Assembly (NCBI GenBank): GCA_034336665.1
Contig: JAPFBE010000002.1
Coordinates: 36,621,406 to 36,685,405 of the forward strand
Length of the DNA stretch: 64,000 nt
Reading direction: 5' to 3'
DNA from: Luscinia megarhynchos
Lineage: Eukaryota; Chordata; Aves; Passeriformes; Turdidae
Positions 25,001 through 32,437 of this stretch are shown one piece after another (within the stretch, counting starts at the first letter, position 1; each line of letters opens with the position of its first letter). The notes below the pieces were generated by a model that was given only the letters and a program-made list of their open reading frames with translations, ran no database searches and was not told the DNA's origin. A program made the translations under genes and the position numbers.

Positions 25001-26612
25001 CTTTCAGGAAAAACAACTGAGGCCTCGAGAAAAACATCAACTTTCTGAAATTACCTCTGTGGTTTAGTTTTGAAAGACTTCCTACAAACATTCATATTCC
25101 AACAAATGTAAAAAATTCTATTAATACAGAGAGTAATAATAATCTGATGTTACCATAAGAGGCTAGTGAAATACATGAAGTAAGGCTTGTGTCAAAACAT
25201 AATTGCTCAACAACTGATAAACTGAAACAAAGGCAGTAAATGAGATGTTTGTGTAGCTTCTCTAACATGTAGGGTCACAAGGTTTTTTTTGGAGAGAAAC
25301 ATCTAATGGTCTTGTCATTGCATCCATGATCTATCATGGAAGGTAGATTTTAAAAATGTCATTTATGCATAGAAGTTATTCCAAAAAGAAAGAAAGAGTC
25401 TTAGCCTCATAATAAAGAGATGTGTGGGCTCCTCTTCTAAGAGAAAGGTTTCTGTATCTTCCTTTTTATGCCACTGAAATAGAAGCATGAAATTTAGAGA
25501 ATGTCATGTACTTGTCAGTTCCAAATAAATGTCCTTACCAGAACACTTCTTGATTCCTTGTACTTTCTCAAAAGCTTTGTCTGTTTCATGTTAAGTTTAT
25601 GATTCTTTGCCTCTCGTTTAAGAACTTTCTCTATCTGTGGAGTCACTTTCATCTTTGGTTTGAGGCGCACCCGGTAGCTGTCAGGAACCAGGAACTGGAA
25701 GCAGTAAGGACATATCCTTTCTAATCCACGTTCATTAGCTACAGATAAATAAAGGCAAAAGGATGAAATAACTATGTTTTATAAGCAAACTTTAAAACGG
25801 TGTGTTTCAATTTTGACATTACCTAAGTGTTTTTGTGTTTAGGGTAACACTAGAACACAAAAGGAAGCTGAGCACAATTCAGACTAAGTTATTGGCACAA
25901 GTTCATACAATACATAACTGTAGATTTTCTTAAAGAAATGCAATTCCTTGCTAAAACTCTTTAGCAATGGAGGCTCACAATTCTGCAAAGAGCTCCATGT
26001 AGGCACAATCTTCTACCAGATCAGGGACAACAGAGCCTTGTAAAACTCTTTGCCCACTTTAAGTGTGAGAAGATGACATGACCTCAGGCTAGAATGAAGA
26101 AACGCTTTGAGATAAATTTCAGACCCAGCAAGAGACTCGCTCCTGGCATCTGCCCCATTAGCTCCTGCTGCCGGAGCTGGACTCCCTAAACCCCGAGGGA
26201 CAGCTAGCCCCGCTTCCTGGCGAGCTCGGCACTGCTGCCGGCAGCCCCGGGGCGAAGGGAAAACGCAGGGAAAGGGCGAGCCGGCATCCATCTGCTCATT
26301 CATCCATTATTCCCACGCTCCTGTCCTTGCGCGGCCTCGGCCGGCGCGGCCGGGATCACGGCAAGCCCGGCTGCGGAGCCCCCTCCTCCGGCTGCCCCGC
26401 CGGCGCCGGGCCCCTCACTCTCACTCGCCTCGGCAGCTGCGGAGCATCCACCTGCGCGGGACAAGGGAGAGCGTCAGGGCGCGGGCACATCCCGCGGGCC
26501 GTCCCACCGCCCGGCCCGCCCGCCCGCCGCGATCTTACAGCAGGAACCGCGCCTGCCCCGGGCAGACCCCCGCCAGCCGCTCCGCCGCCGCCAGCAGCCG
26601 CCGCGGCCCCAT
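21850..26612 (-). CDS. C18orf21: C18orf21 homologue (RNase MRP-associated zinc-ribbon-like protein), five exons
   Basis: The minus-strand coding sequence joins 26539-26612, 26429-26451, 25539-25738, 22401-22609 and 21850-22003, giving 219 residues; the human protein is 220 as I recall. Visible matches to human include CPGQARFLLW near residues 17-26, CPYCFQ at 42-47, RVRLKPK, LLVTCKSC at 99-106, HYGKSR and a C-terminal FHFSKLK segment. Two CxxC pairs (C42/C45 and C103/C106) flank a Lys-rich helical stretch, as in the Rpr2/Rpp21/Snm1 zinc-ribbon family. I recall human C18orf21 being reported as an RNase MRP-specific subunit (RMP24), which would place it in nucleolar pre-rRNA processing. The C-terminal half is Ser/Thr/Lys-rich and probably disordered. 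The start ATG has a strong context (gcgccATGG) inside a CpG island. The gene is convergent with RPRD1A. Exon 2 and its GC donor are the least certain part. Confidence 0.92.
22401..22609 (-). CDS. C18orf21: C18orf21 exon 4
   Basis: This exon encodes 69 codons plus two bases, beginning LVTCKSCNKTTRHYGKSR, which is the second CxxC pair and matches the human LITCKTCNRTVKHHGKSR as I recall it. The remainder is Ser/Lys/Pro-rich and includes SSLKTP and SKGNSPSS. The acceptor is tctctccatag and the donor is CAG|GTATGT. Confidence 0.95.
22610..25538 (-). other. C18orf21: C18orf21 intron 3
   Basis: This 2.9 kb intron has GT and AG ends on the minus strand. Apart from a CR1 fragment at 24470-24682, it holds AT-rich sequence with no recognised element. 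Its 5' splice site is gtaagg and its 3' splice site is tctctccatag. Confidence 0.85.
24470..24682 (-). mobile_element. CR1 LINE 3' fragment, antisense, in C18orf21 intron 3
   Basis: Reverse complement of the CR1 3' region, relative to the plus strand: gagttgggagggacccacac, then agctcctggccagcacaggg, tcacagcatgtgcctgagag, and cctggggagcctgttccagt with accaccctctgggtgaa. It lies in the sense orientation relative to C18orf21 transcription. Confidence 0.88.
25539..25738 (-). CDS. C18orf21: C18orf21 exon 3
   Basis: This exon encodes 66 full codons after a two-base split codon. It contains the first CxxC pair (ICPYCFQFLVPDSYRVRLKP) and a Lys-rich helical segment ending in KYKESRSVL. The acceptor is tttatttatctgtag and the donor is CTG|GTAAGG; both are standard. 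Confidence 0.95.
25739..26428 (-). other. C18orf21: C18orf21 intron 2, apparent GC-AG intron
   Basis: This 690-nt intron starts gcgagt on the minus strand and ends tgtag. The first ~230 nt (high coordinates) are GC-rich CpG island; the rest is AT-rich. See the exon 2 entry for why the GC donor is preferred. Confidence 0.7.
26429..26451 (-). CDS. C18orf21: C18orf21 exon 2, 23-nt microexon with a GC donor
   Basis: The acceptor follows a pyrimidine-rich stretch ending in cgcgcag. The exon completes the Leu codon and adds WMLRSCR plus one base. The donor that keeps the frame into exon 3 is CGAG|GCGAGT. The nearby GT donor (GGCGA|GTGAGA, 4 nt further on) would put TAA directly after the junction with exon 3. 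With the GC donor, W26 to C42 has 15 intervening residues, the same spacing as in human C18orf21 from memory. The exon call rests on this spacing and on the LL|W match. Confidence 0.75.
26539..26612 (-). CDS. C18orf21: C18orf21 exon 1, coding part
   Basis: This exon encodes 24 residues (MGPRRLLAAAERLAGVCPGQ, then ARFL) plus two bases of the next codon. The donor is CTGCT|GTAAGA. Reading on without splicing reaches TAA immediately, so an intron is required here. CPGQARFL matches the human CPGQARYL. Confidence 0.9.
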
Positions 26613-26631
26613 GGCGCCCAGCGCCCGCCCG

Positions 26632-26638
26632 CCGGAAG
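26632..26638 (-). promoter_or_regulatory. ETS-family site near the C18orf21 start
   Basis: The minus strand reads CTTCCGG inside a pyrimidine-rich run (ccttctcttccggc), 20 nt upstream of the ATG. Such sites at transcription starts are common in promoters of RNA-processing genes. This is a motif match only. Confidence 0.45.
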
Positions 26639-26682
26639 AGAAGGAGGGGAAGGGGAGGGGAGGGAGGGGAGGCGGGCGGTGT
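26639..26682 (+). promoter_or_regulatory. G-rich tract, potential G-quadruplex
   Basis: The plus strand has at least five runs of three or more G within about 40 bp (gagggg, aagggg, aggggagggagggg, then ggcggg). This fits the usual G3+ quadruplex pattern. It lies just upstream of the C18orf21 coding start, on the non-coding strand for that gene. Confidence 0.6.
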
Positions 26683-26760
26683 GCAGCGCTTGGCTGGGCC
26701 CCGGCGGCGCCGCGGCCGCAGCACCAGGGTACCGGGCCGGGCGGGGGCTGCAGGGCAGCC

Positions 26761-26838
26761 AGCTCGGCTCCGCTCAGCTCAGCTCAGCCCGGCCCGGCCC
26801 AGCTCAGCTCAGCCCGGCCCAGCTCGGCCCGGCCCCAG
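26761..26838. repeat. pentanucleotide array (CAGCT/CGGCC units)
   Basis: About fifteen 5-bp units of the forms agctc, agccc and ggccc alternate in blocks, suggesting tandem expansion with unit interconversion. It sits 150-225 bp upstream of the C18orf21 start codon. Length variation here could change promoter spacing. Confidence 0.8.
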
Positions 26839-26961
26839 CCCTCTGGGTGCGCGGTGCCCGCCTCACGCGGGCAGCCGCTTGTGTCCCCCGCTGCGTGAAA
26901 AGTTTTTCCCGGAGGAAAGGAAACTTTTTCTCTGGGGAAAAAGACGTGAGGAAAACCAGCT

Positions 26962-26969
26962 TTACGTCA
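26962..26969. promoter_or_regulatory. CRE-like motif TTACGTCA
   Basis: The octamer TTACGTCA, a near-consensus CREB/ATF site, lies at the distal edge of the CpG island about 350 bp upstream of the C18orf21 ATG. This is a motif match only. Confidence 0.3.
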
Positions 26970-26987
26970 CGGCGGCAGAGCTCTTAG

Positions 26988-27150
26988 GCTGGCCCAGAGA
27001 GCTCATGGAATCTCCTCCTCTGGATACATTCCAAACCCAGCTGGATGCGTTCCTGTGTCGCCTGCTCCCGGGGACCCTGCCTTGGCACGGGGGCTGGACG
27101 GGATGATTTCCAGAGGCCCCTTCCAACCAACACTTTTGGGTTTCTATGGG
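26988..27150 (+). mobile_element. CR1 LINE 3' fragment at the CpG-island edge
   Basis: The sequence matches the CR1 3' region in sense orientation: ggcccagagagctcatggaa, then a ctggatgcgttcctgtg segment, a ctgccttggcacgggggctgga segment in shortened form, and ccccttccaaccaa. The final octamer tail is degenerate (tttctatggg). Non-LTR retrotransposon, 5'-truncated as usual. Not expected to encode anything. Confidence 0.85.
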
Positions 27151-27357
27151 AAAAAAACCAAAACCCAAACCTCCAAACCCCGCAGATTCCTCCGTGAGGG
27201 GACTGCCAGGTGCACAATCTGCAGCAGCAGCTCCAGAACTGTGCCTGATTCTCAGCGCTGCTCAACTTCATCTGTCACCCTCTCTACCTGAGGTGTCTTT
27301 TCCGCGGGTTTTGGCCACTGCAGACTTTGCTTTATCACTCTGCAAATGTGCCCCCAT

Positions 27358-27540
27358 TAAAAAACAAAAACAAAAAAAACCAAAAAAACCCCAAAAAAAA
27401 ACAAAAAAAAAAAAAAAAAAAGCAAAAAACCAAAACCAAACCAAACAGAACAAAACAAAAAACCCACAAAACCAAAACCACACAAAAAAACCCCAAAACA
27501 AAACCACACAAAAAAAACCCCAAAAACAAAACAAAACAAA
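27358..27540 (+). repeat. A/C-only low-complexity tract
   Basis: About 180 bp consist almost entirely of A with interspersed C; only two G and no T are seen in the core. Motifs such as caaaacc, aaaaacccc and cacaaaa recur without a fixed period. It begins 200 bp after a CR1 fragment. Lys/Asn/Pro-rich and Phe/Gly/Trp-rich frames read from it on the two strands are artefacts of composition. Confidence 0.85.
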
Positions 27541-29240
27541 CCTCCCCAAACCTCCCCTCCACGCCCCAAGAAAGCCCCGAAACCATATGCTCATCTTTTC
27601 ACCGTTTGATGTGTGTTTTATTAATTCCCTCGGCCCCGTTCATTTGCTAGACGTTTTTATCCTTTGATCTATTGGTAATGGTGTTCGTTTAGGAGCTGAG
27701 CAGGCTTCAATATTCTATCAAGGAATTTGAATAAATATAATTTTTTCTTATTTTCTGACATGGAGTAGCCAAGGGCTTTAAAAATACAAAAGCAAGCGCA
27801 AAAAGGAATTTCAAGGCTTTCTTTAAGAGAGCTTTACTGCACAGTCAGTAAATCTGGATTTGTTAATTCATTGTTAATGAAATGTTCATAATAGGTACAA
27901 TTAAGGCTTCTGTTGACTCTATTTTTTTAAATGAATTTATTTTTTCAATTAACTTTTCGATATTTTTGTTGTCATTTTGCTGGCTTTTTTTTGATCCTAA
28001 GTTTTGAGTGAACTCCTACCTTTTCTGAGTGGAAGAGCAGGGGTGTCACGTAATATCTATTCAAAACACAACCAGTGTTCATCACTCAATGGATTTTTTG
28101 GCAAATGAATTATTCTCATTTATTAATACTGGAGGAGGGAAGTCAAAGTACCTTTTGAACACAAGAAGACAAAAATAATTCTAAAAATAATTCTTTTTTG
28201 GGGGGTGAGTCTGTGTTTATAATTTTTTAAGCATGTTTGTTCCCCAGGGAAGTTGGTTGTGGAGGAGGTGTGGTGAGGCAAGATAGTGCTACGTTCTTTC
28301 ACAGCTTCTGCATTGATGAAGGGAAATGTGCTAGGGATTTCTTCTTTTGCCTGCAGCTGGGACCTGACTCCTCCCTGCCCCTGGAGTGGTGCAGGTGGGC
28401 CAGAGCATCTGCACCAGCACCGTGGATTTAACTTTTTCTTGTGAGAACAAGTGCCTGAGCGACCTGATTAACCAGCACTTATTAAGCAGTGACTAACACA
28501 AGGCAAAGGATTCATTTATATCCCCCCCTCCACCTTCACTCTTACACTCTATCCCTGATTTTGTCTCCCTCAGTCTCTCCCAGTCTGCCTGAAATGCTCA
28601 TAGTCTTTTTTTTCCCCTTCTGCTCCTGAGACAACACTGGGCTATTCCTTTTCTTATCTTAGTTTGCTGGATTCTCTTTGCGTTATAGATCATCTTTGTC
28701 CAAAAAGCAGGGCAAACAGCCTCTCCCAGTGCCATCCACACACAGGGTGATGTGCCTCGTCCCGAGTCCCGTCACATGAGGCTTTCCCATATGAGGTGTG
28801 CTGCTGAATGTGCTAAACAAAGCAGGAGAGACAAAGGGGAAATGGCCAAAACCCCTGGCCTCAAATTCACGGCTCTCTACCAGCCCCTTCCTGCAGAACC
28901 CCCATCAAAAAGCAGTATGTCTGTGCACCCAGGGCTGGCAGGACCAAACCCTTAAAACCAGACAACCCTCAGATCCCCGGCACAGTATTTATGGCATCAG
29001 TGGGATGAATTCATCCGCATTTTCAAGGCAGAACGCATTCATCTCTACTTTTTCCTGGCTTTTGTTCACCAAAAAAAAAAAAAGAGCCCACGTTAGCAGA
29101 GCCATGTTAGGAACTGCTTCCTGCGTCTGTTGTTTAGCGTTTTGTAGATACCACGGCTGGACGACAGGCTGTAAATCTCGCCTGGTGTTTTGTGACAAAG
29201 GAAAAAACAGAATGATTTGTGTTGACTTTTCGGTCACCGT
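27541..29240. other. intergenic, no gene recognised
   Basis: AT-rich to mixed sequence between the A/C tract and a second CpG-rich patch. It contains a 174-codon plus-strand open frame (28798-29322) that extends into the patch but lacks any recognisable domain and overlaps an 82-codon minus-strand frame. Confidence 0.6.
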
Positions 29241-29335
29241 GCATCATTATCGATCCGGGGGGGGGCGGCGGGAGCCCGTACCGCGTATCTGTTGCTCGCC
29301 GCTTCCCGGGAAGGCGGCGTGAGCCGGCAGTCAGT
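29240..29335. promoter_or_regulatory. small CpG-rich patch, possible promoter
   Basis: About 95 bp contain several CpGs, including cgatccggggg, cggcgggagcccg, accgcgtatc, ctcgccgc and cggcgtgagccgg, and a run of nine G at 29257-29265. The flanks are much poorer in CpG. Its position 250 bp upstream of a possible first coding exon makes it a candidate promoter; it is too short for a standard CpG island. Confidence 0.35.
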
Positions 29336-29588
29336 AGAGGGCAATAGAGAAATACAGTTTGTGATGCCTAAAGGATTTGAAGCCCTGATTATGTGTTTAC
29401 AGAAAAGAAAAAGAAGAAAAGAAGAGCCAGGAGGATAGGTTGTTCAGTTTACTACCGGAGACCTGACTGTGACAGACCACCAAGAAAAGAAAATTTTCAA
29501 AGAGAGTAAAAGAAGACCTTTTGCAGCATCTGCAAGTCTCTCCTTTTTTCTTCAGAGTTACGTAGGATAACTTAGCCAGAACTTACTG

Positions 29589-29694
29589 ATGTCGGCATGT
29601 TCAGTGGACTCGGGAACGGATTGGGAGATGCGGAAACGTACTCTTAGGAAGAAACAGAGGAGGAGGCATTTCAAAGATCCTGCAGGTGACAAAG
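29589..29694 (+). CDS. possible first coding exon of an unassigned gene
   Basis: An ATG opens MSACSVDSGTDWEMRKRTLR, followed by a basic run with KKQRRRHFKD and then PAGDK, reaching a good 5' splice site, AAAG|GTGAGC, after 35 codons and one base. An alternative donor is CAG|GTGACA at 29686. The unspliced frame stops at 51 codons. The exon is relatively CpG-rich (tcggc, cggga, cggaaacg) and follows a CpG-rich patch, as first exons often do. I do not recognise the protein and could not identify a downstream exon. An upstream ATG frame of 24 codons starts at 29362. A lncRNA exon or chance are real alternatives. Confidence 0.25.
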
Positions 29695-32234
29695 GTGAGC
29701 AAACTCACAGCTTCTCTTTCACATGAGATAATAAATGTTCAGTCAGCTGTATAAAAGTCATGAACGCACTGAGTGAGTGATTGAAATTATATGAGAATTT
29801 TGCTTTTTCAGGCATGGTTCTGCAAGGTTCATTTTCTGACGGGAAAAAGAGGATAGTGATGCTACAAGGATAAGCATTTCCAAGCATATGTTGTTTTGGA
29901 GATATGCTGAAACCAGTGACCTGTTTTATGTGTCATATTTTGTATTAGAACAGTTTGAAACATGCTGATCGTTTTACAAGGTTTATGTGCTATAGTTCCT
30001 AGTTTCTCTAGTTTACAGAGAAATATATAAAAAAGATGTGACTATTGTTGTTCCTTTTAGAGGGGATTTTTGCTCAGCTTTTAGACAAATGTGACTTGGA
30101 GGTTTGGAGAAATCTGTTAAGAGATTTTTGGACGCATTGTGGGAATGCCCTCAGGTTTTTCAAAGGCTTTTTAATCAGAAAGATACTGAGAAGTGATAAC
30201 TAAGAATATAGTAATAACAAAAGGCGTTAAGCCATGGAAATCAAGGGGGTGACAGAGGGTTGGGAAAGCAGGAAAAACCACAAGAGACTAAGTTAGAAAA
30301 TAAACATGTGAAACACTTTTCTATTGCCAAGATCTCAGCTGGTGTCACCATAACACTTGGAAAATATCCTCGGGATGCCTGGAACCATTAAAGCAGTACA
30401 TATTATCAGAGGATAAACTTCCACTTCAGCTGCCACCGCTACCAGAAATGACCAATAAGAAATGTTTGGGAAATGAAAGATGAAGAATCAAAGCATTGAC
30501 ATTCTGGGGATATCAGAGCAAATGCAAGGGTATCTAGAGGTCAGTCAGACAGTACCCATTTGAAACAAGGCAGGCTGATAAATAAAAGAAAAAAGTCATA
30601 CTCTGAAACAAACCATCAGCTTTTAAAAGCTAATTAAAAGACAAGTTATCTGGTGTTCCTCCTGAGCCTGGATTTATTTTGTAAGTGGTATGTTAGGTAA
30701 GTCTATGACACAGTAATTTATCTATACTTCGAGTGCCAAAACATGTAAAAGGTTAGTGTGGTTTTTGTTAGTTTATACATTGTTTAGAACACAGCTTCCT
30801 TGCTGTATGTACCTGAGGGAGGTGAAAGATAACGTATACAAAGCATGCCACTGTTTCCTGTGGGTTGGCAACATCTATCTGATAGGGAATGGACCCCATG
30901 ACTATCAGAATCCACCTGATCTTGAAAACTACAAGTTCCAGTTTCCAATTTTTTCTTCCTTTCATTCAATTTCCAGTACTCTGCATACTTGTATACTTGT
31001 AAATCCATTCTCTCAAAAGATAATAGAAATTAAAGATGGTATTGAACAAAAAACTCAGAGAGAAATAGTCATGCAGCTTAATAGTGCCAACTCTTCTTTA
31101 AAGCGGTCTCTAGTAGAAATTGTTACGTCTGTATCTAAGATGTGAAGCTCTAGGGCAGTAAACATTCTCTTGCAGCTGATACCTATTTTCAGTGAAATTA
31201 GCAGGATTGCTTTTTGGTGTTCTGTCCCTACAATTACGATCAAAGGGGTTTTTGTAGTGGGGAGCCACACAGGTCAGTGGCTGGGGCTGAGGAACGGGAG
31301 CTGCTGCTCCTTGAAGTCCAGGCCCTGCTTTGTCCCTGTGTGACTTTGTGGTACATTAGGCTTGTTTATGGTCATCTCATGAAGGGGCCAGCCTGGTGCA
31401 GATTGTAGAAGGAGGCTCTCCTTCCATGCAGGTTATGGGAAAGGCCATTGCCAGGTTCCAGTGTCCTTCAGTACTACAGACATACTCCTATGCCAGTTCT
31501 GCCTGTTAGCCCTTGTCACCTTGAGTCATAATAAACTCTTCCTTAATTTTCACTCACAGAACTGTGGTCTAAAATGTTGAAATCTCAAGCCCAAGTTTCA
31601 CCTGTGAAAAAGATGGTGCTAATTAATGTGTTAATTGTCATGTAAAGCCCTTTGCTTAATGAGATGTGAAATAGCCCCTGCTGTTAGGAATATCGGTGTG
31701 CACAGGAGTTTGTCCCGGGCACTTAGGGTCATTTATTGCTGTGCTGCAGCACAACCCAGGGCTGCTATTTCAGCCTCTTGCCAAAATAGAAACGTTTTAC
31801 TTTCTGATGAGTCATCTGGGTTTCGCTGAGACCTTGCAAGGTTCCCCCACCCTATTCTTCTCTGCCGTGGAGTGCAGGCCCTGCCCTGGAGTCCTTGCTT
31901 TCCCAGGAGGAGATGGGGTGGAACCTGCTTCAGCAGCTGTCAGCTCCGTTCCTTAATTAACTTGGAGCAGACTGCCAGTGAGTGATATGGAGCGTTTTCC
32001 CTGTCACTGGAGCTGAACATGCAGCATTCCATCCTCTCCTGGCCAGCAGTGTGGCAGAGCAGGGCTGGAGCTGAGTCGGAGCTTGCCACACATTGTGCTA
32101 AATGTTACCTGCATGGAGGCAGGAAGGGAACCAGGTCAACCAAAGGTGGCAGCTTTAATCTCTTTTCCAGGTTGGTCATACTTACTTACAAACAACACAG
32201 AATAACTATATGTTTCAAGAAAATATTTCCTTGC

Positions 32235-32264
32235 TTTTTTTTGCTTTTTTTTTTTTTTTTTTCT
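32235..32264. repeat. interrupted poly-T tract
   Basis: A T8 run, gc, then about eighteen T. Either a homopolymer or an antisense A-rich tail of an unrecognised retroposon. Confidence 0.6.
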
Positions 32265-32384
32265 TCTGGTGCAAAAGGGGGTAGAGGAAGATTTCATTTT
32301 TTTCTTTCTTTCTGCTTTAAATTATTTCCTTTGCCTTTTAATTCTAAATGATCTGTTCTAAGGTGGCACTGGTTTGAGTATGAG

Positions 32385-32437
32385 TGAAGCTGGACCAGAT
32401 GACCTCTAGAGGTTTCCAACCTTACCCTGTAATTTTC
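32385..32437 (+). mobile_element. short CR1 LINE tail fragment
   Basis: About 50 bp match the terminal CR1 segment: gctggaccagatgacctcta, then gaggtttccaacctt and a degenerate tail. The copy is very short, so strand and family are clear but its extent is not. Confidence 0.65.

Larger units (their letters stand above)
26190..26985. promoter_or_regulatory. CpG island with the C18orf21 promoter and exons 1-2
   Basis: GC content and CpG density rise sharply against AT-rich flanks. The island covers exon 1, exon 2, the 87-nt intron 1 and about 370 bp upstream of the start codon. No TATA box is evident. This layout is typical of a broad housekeeping promoter. Confidence 0.85.

Noticed and set aside
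26327..27106. 259-codon plus-strand open frame, the longest in the window
   Set aside because: It lies across the CpG island opposite C18orf21 exons 1-2 and runs into a CR1 fragment. GC-rich DNA has few stop codons, and the translation is low-complexity Pro/Ala/Gly/Arg.
27146..27667. 173-codon plus-strand frame and matching Phe-rich minus-strand frames
   Set aside because: They are translations of the A/C-only tract; the content is Lys/Asn/Pro/Gln on one strand and Phe/Gly/Trp on the other.
28460..28510. Possible antisense MIR fragment near cacttattaagcagtgacta
   Set aside because: Too short and too diverged to separate from chance.
28798..29322. 174-codon plus-strand frame
   Set aside because: No domain, no conserved motif, an internal A13 run, and an overlapping 82-codon frame on the other strand. 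It may deserve a conservation test because it is long, but nothing supports coding.
30756..31145. 129-codon plus-strand frame downstream of the 29.6 kb exon candidate
   Set aside because: Considered as a second exon. It begins at a random ATG, has no clear acceptor in the right phase, and shows no recognisable domain.
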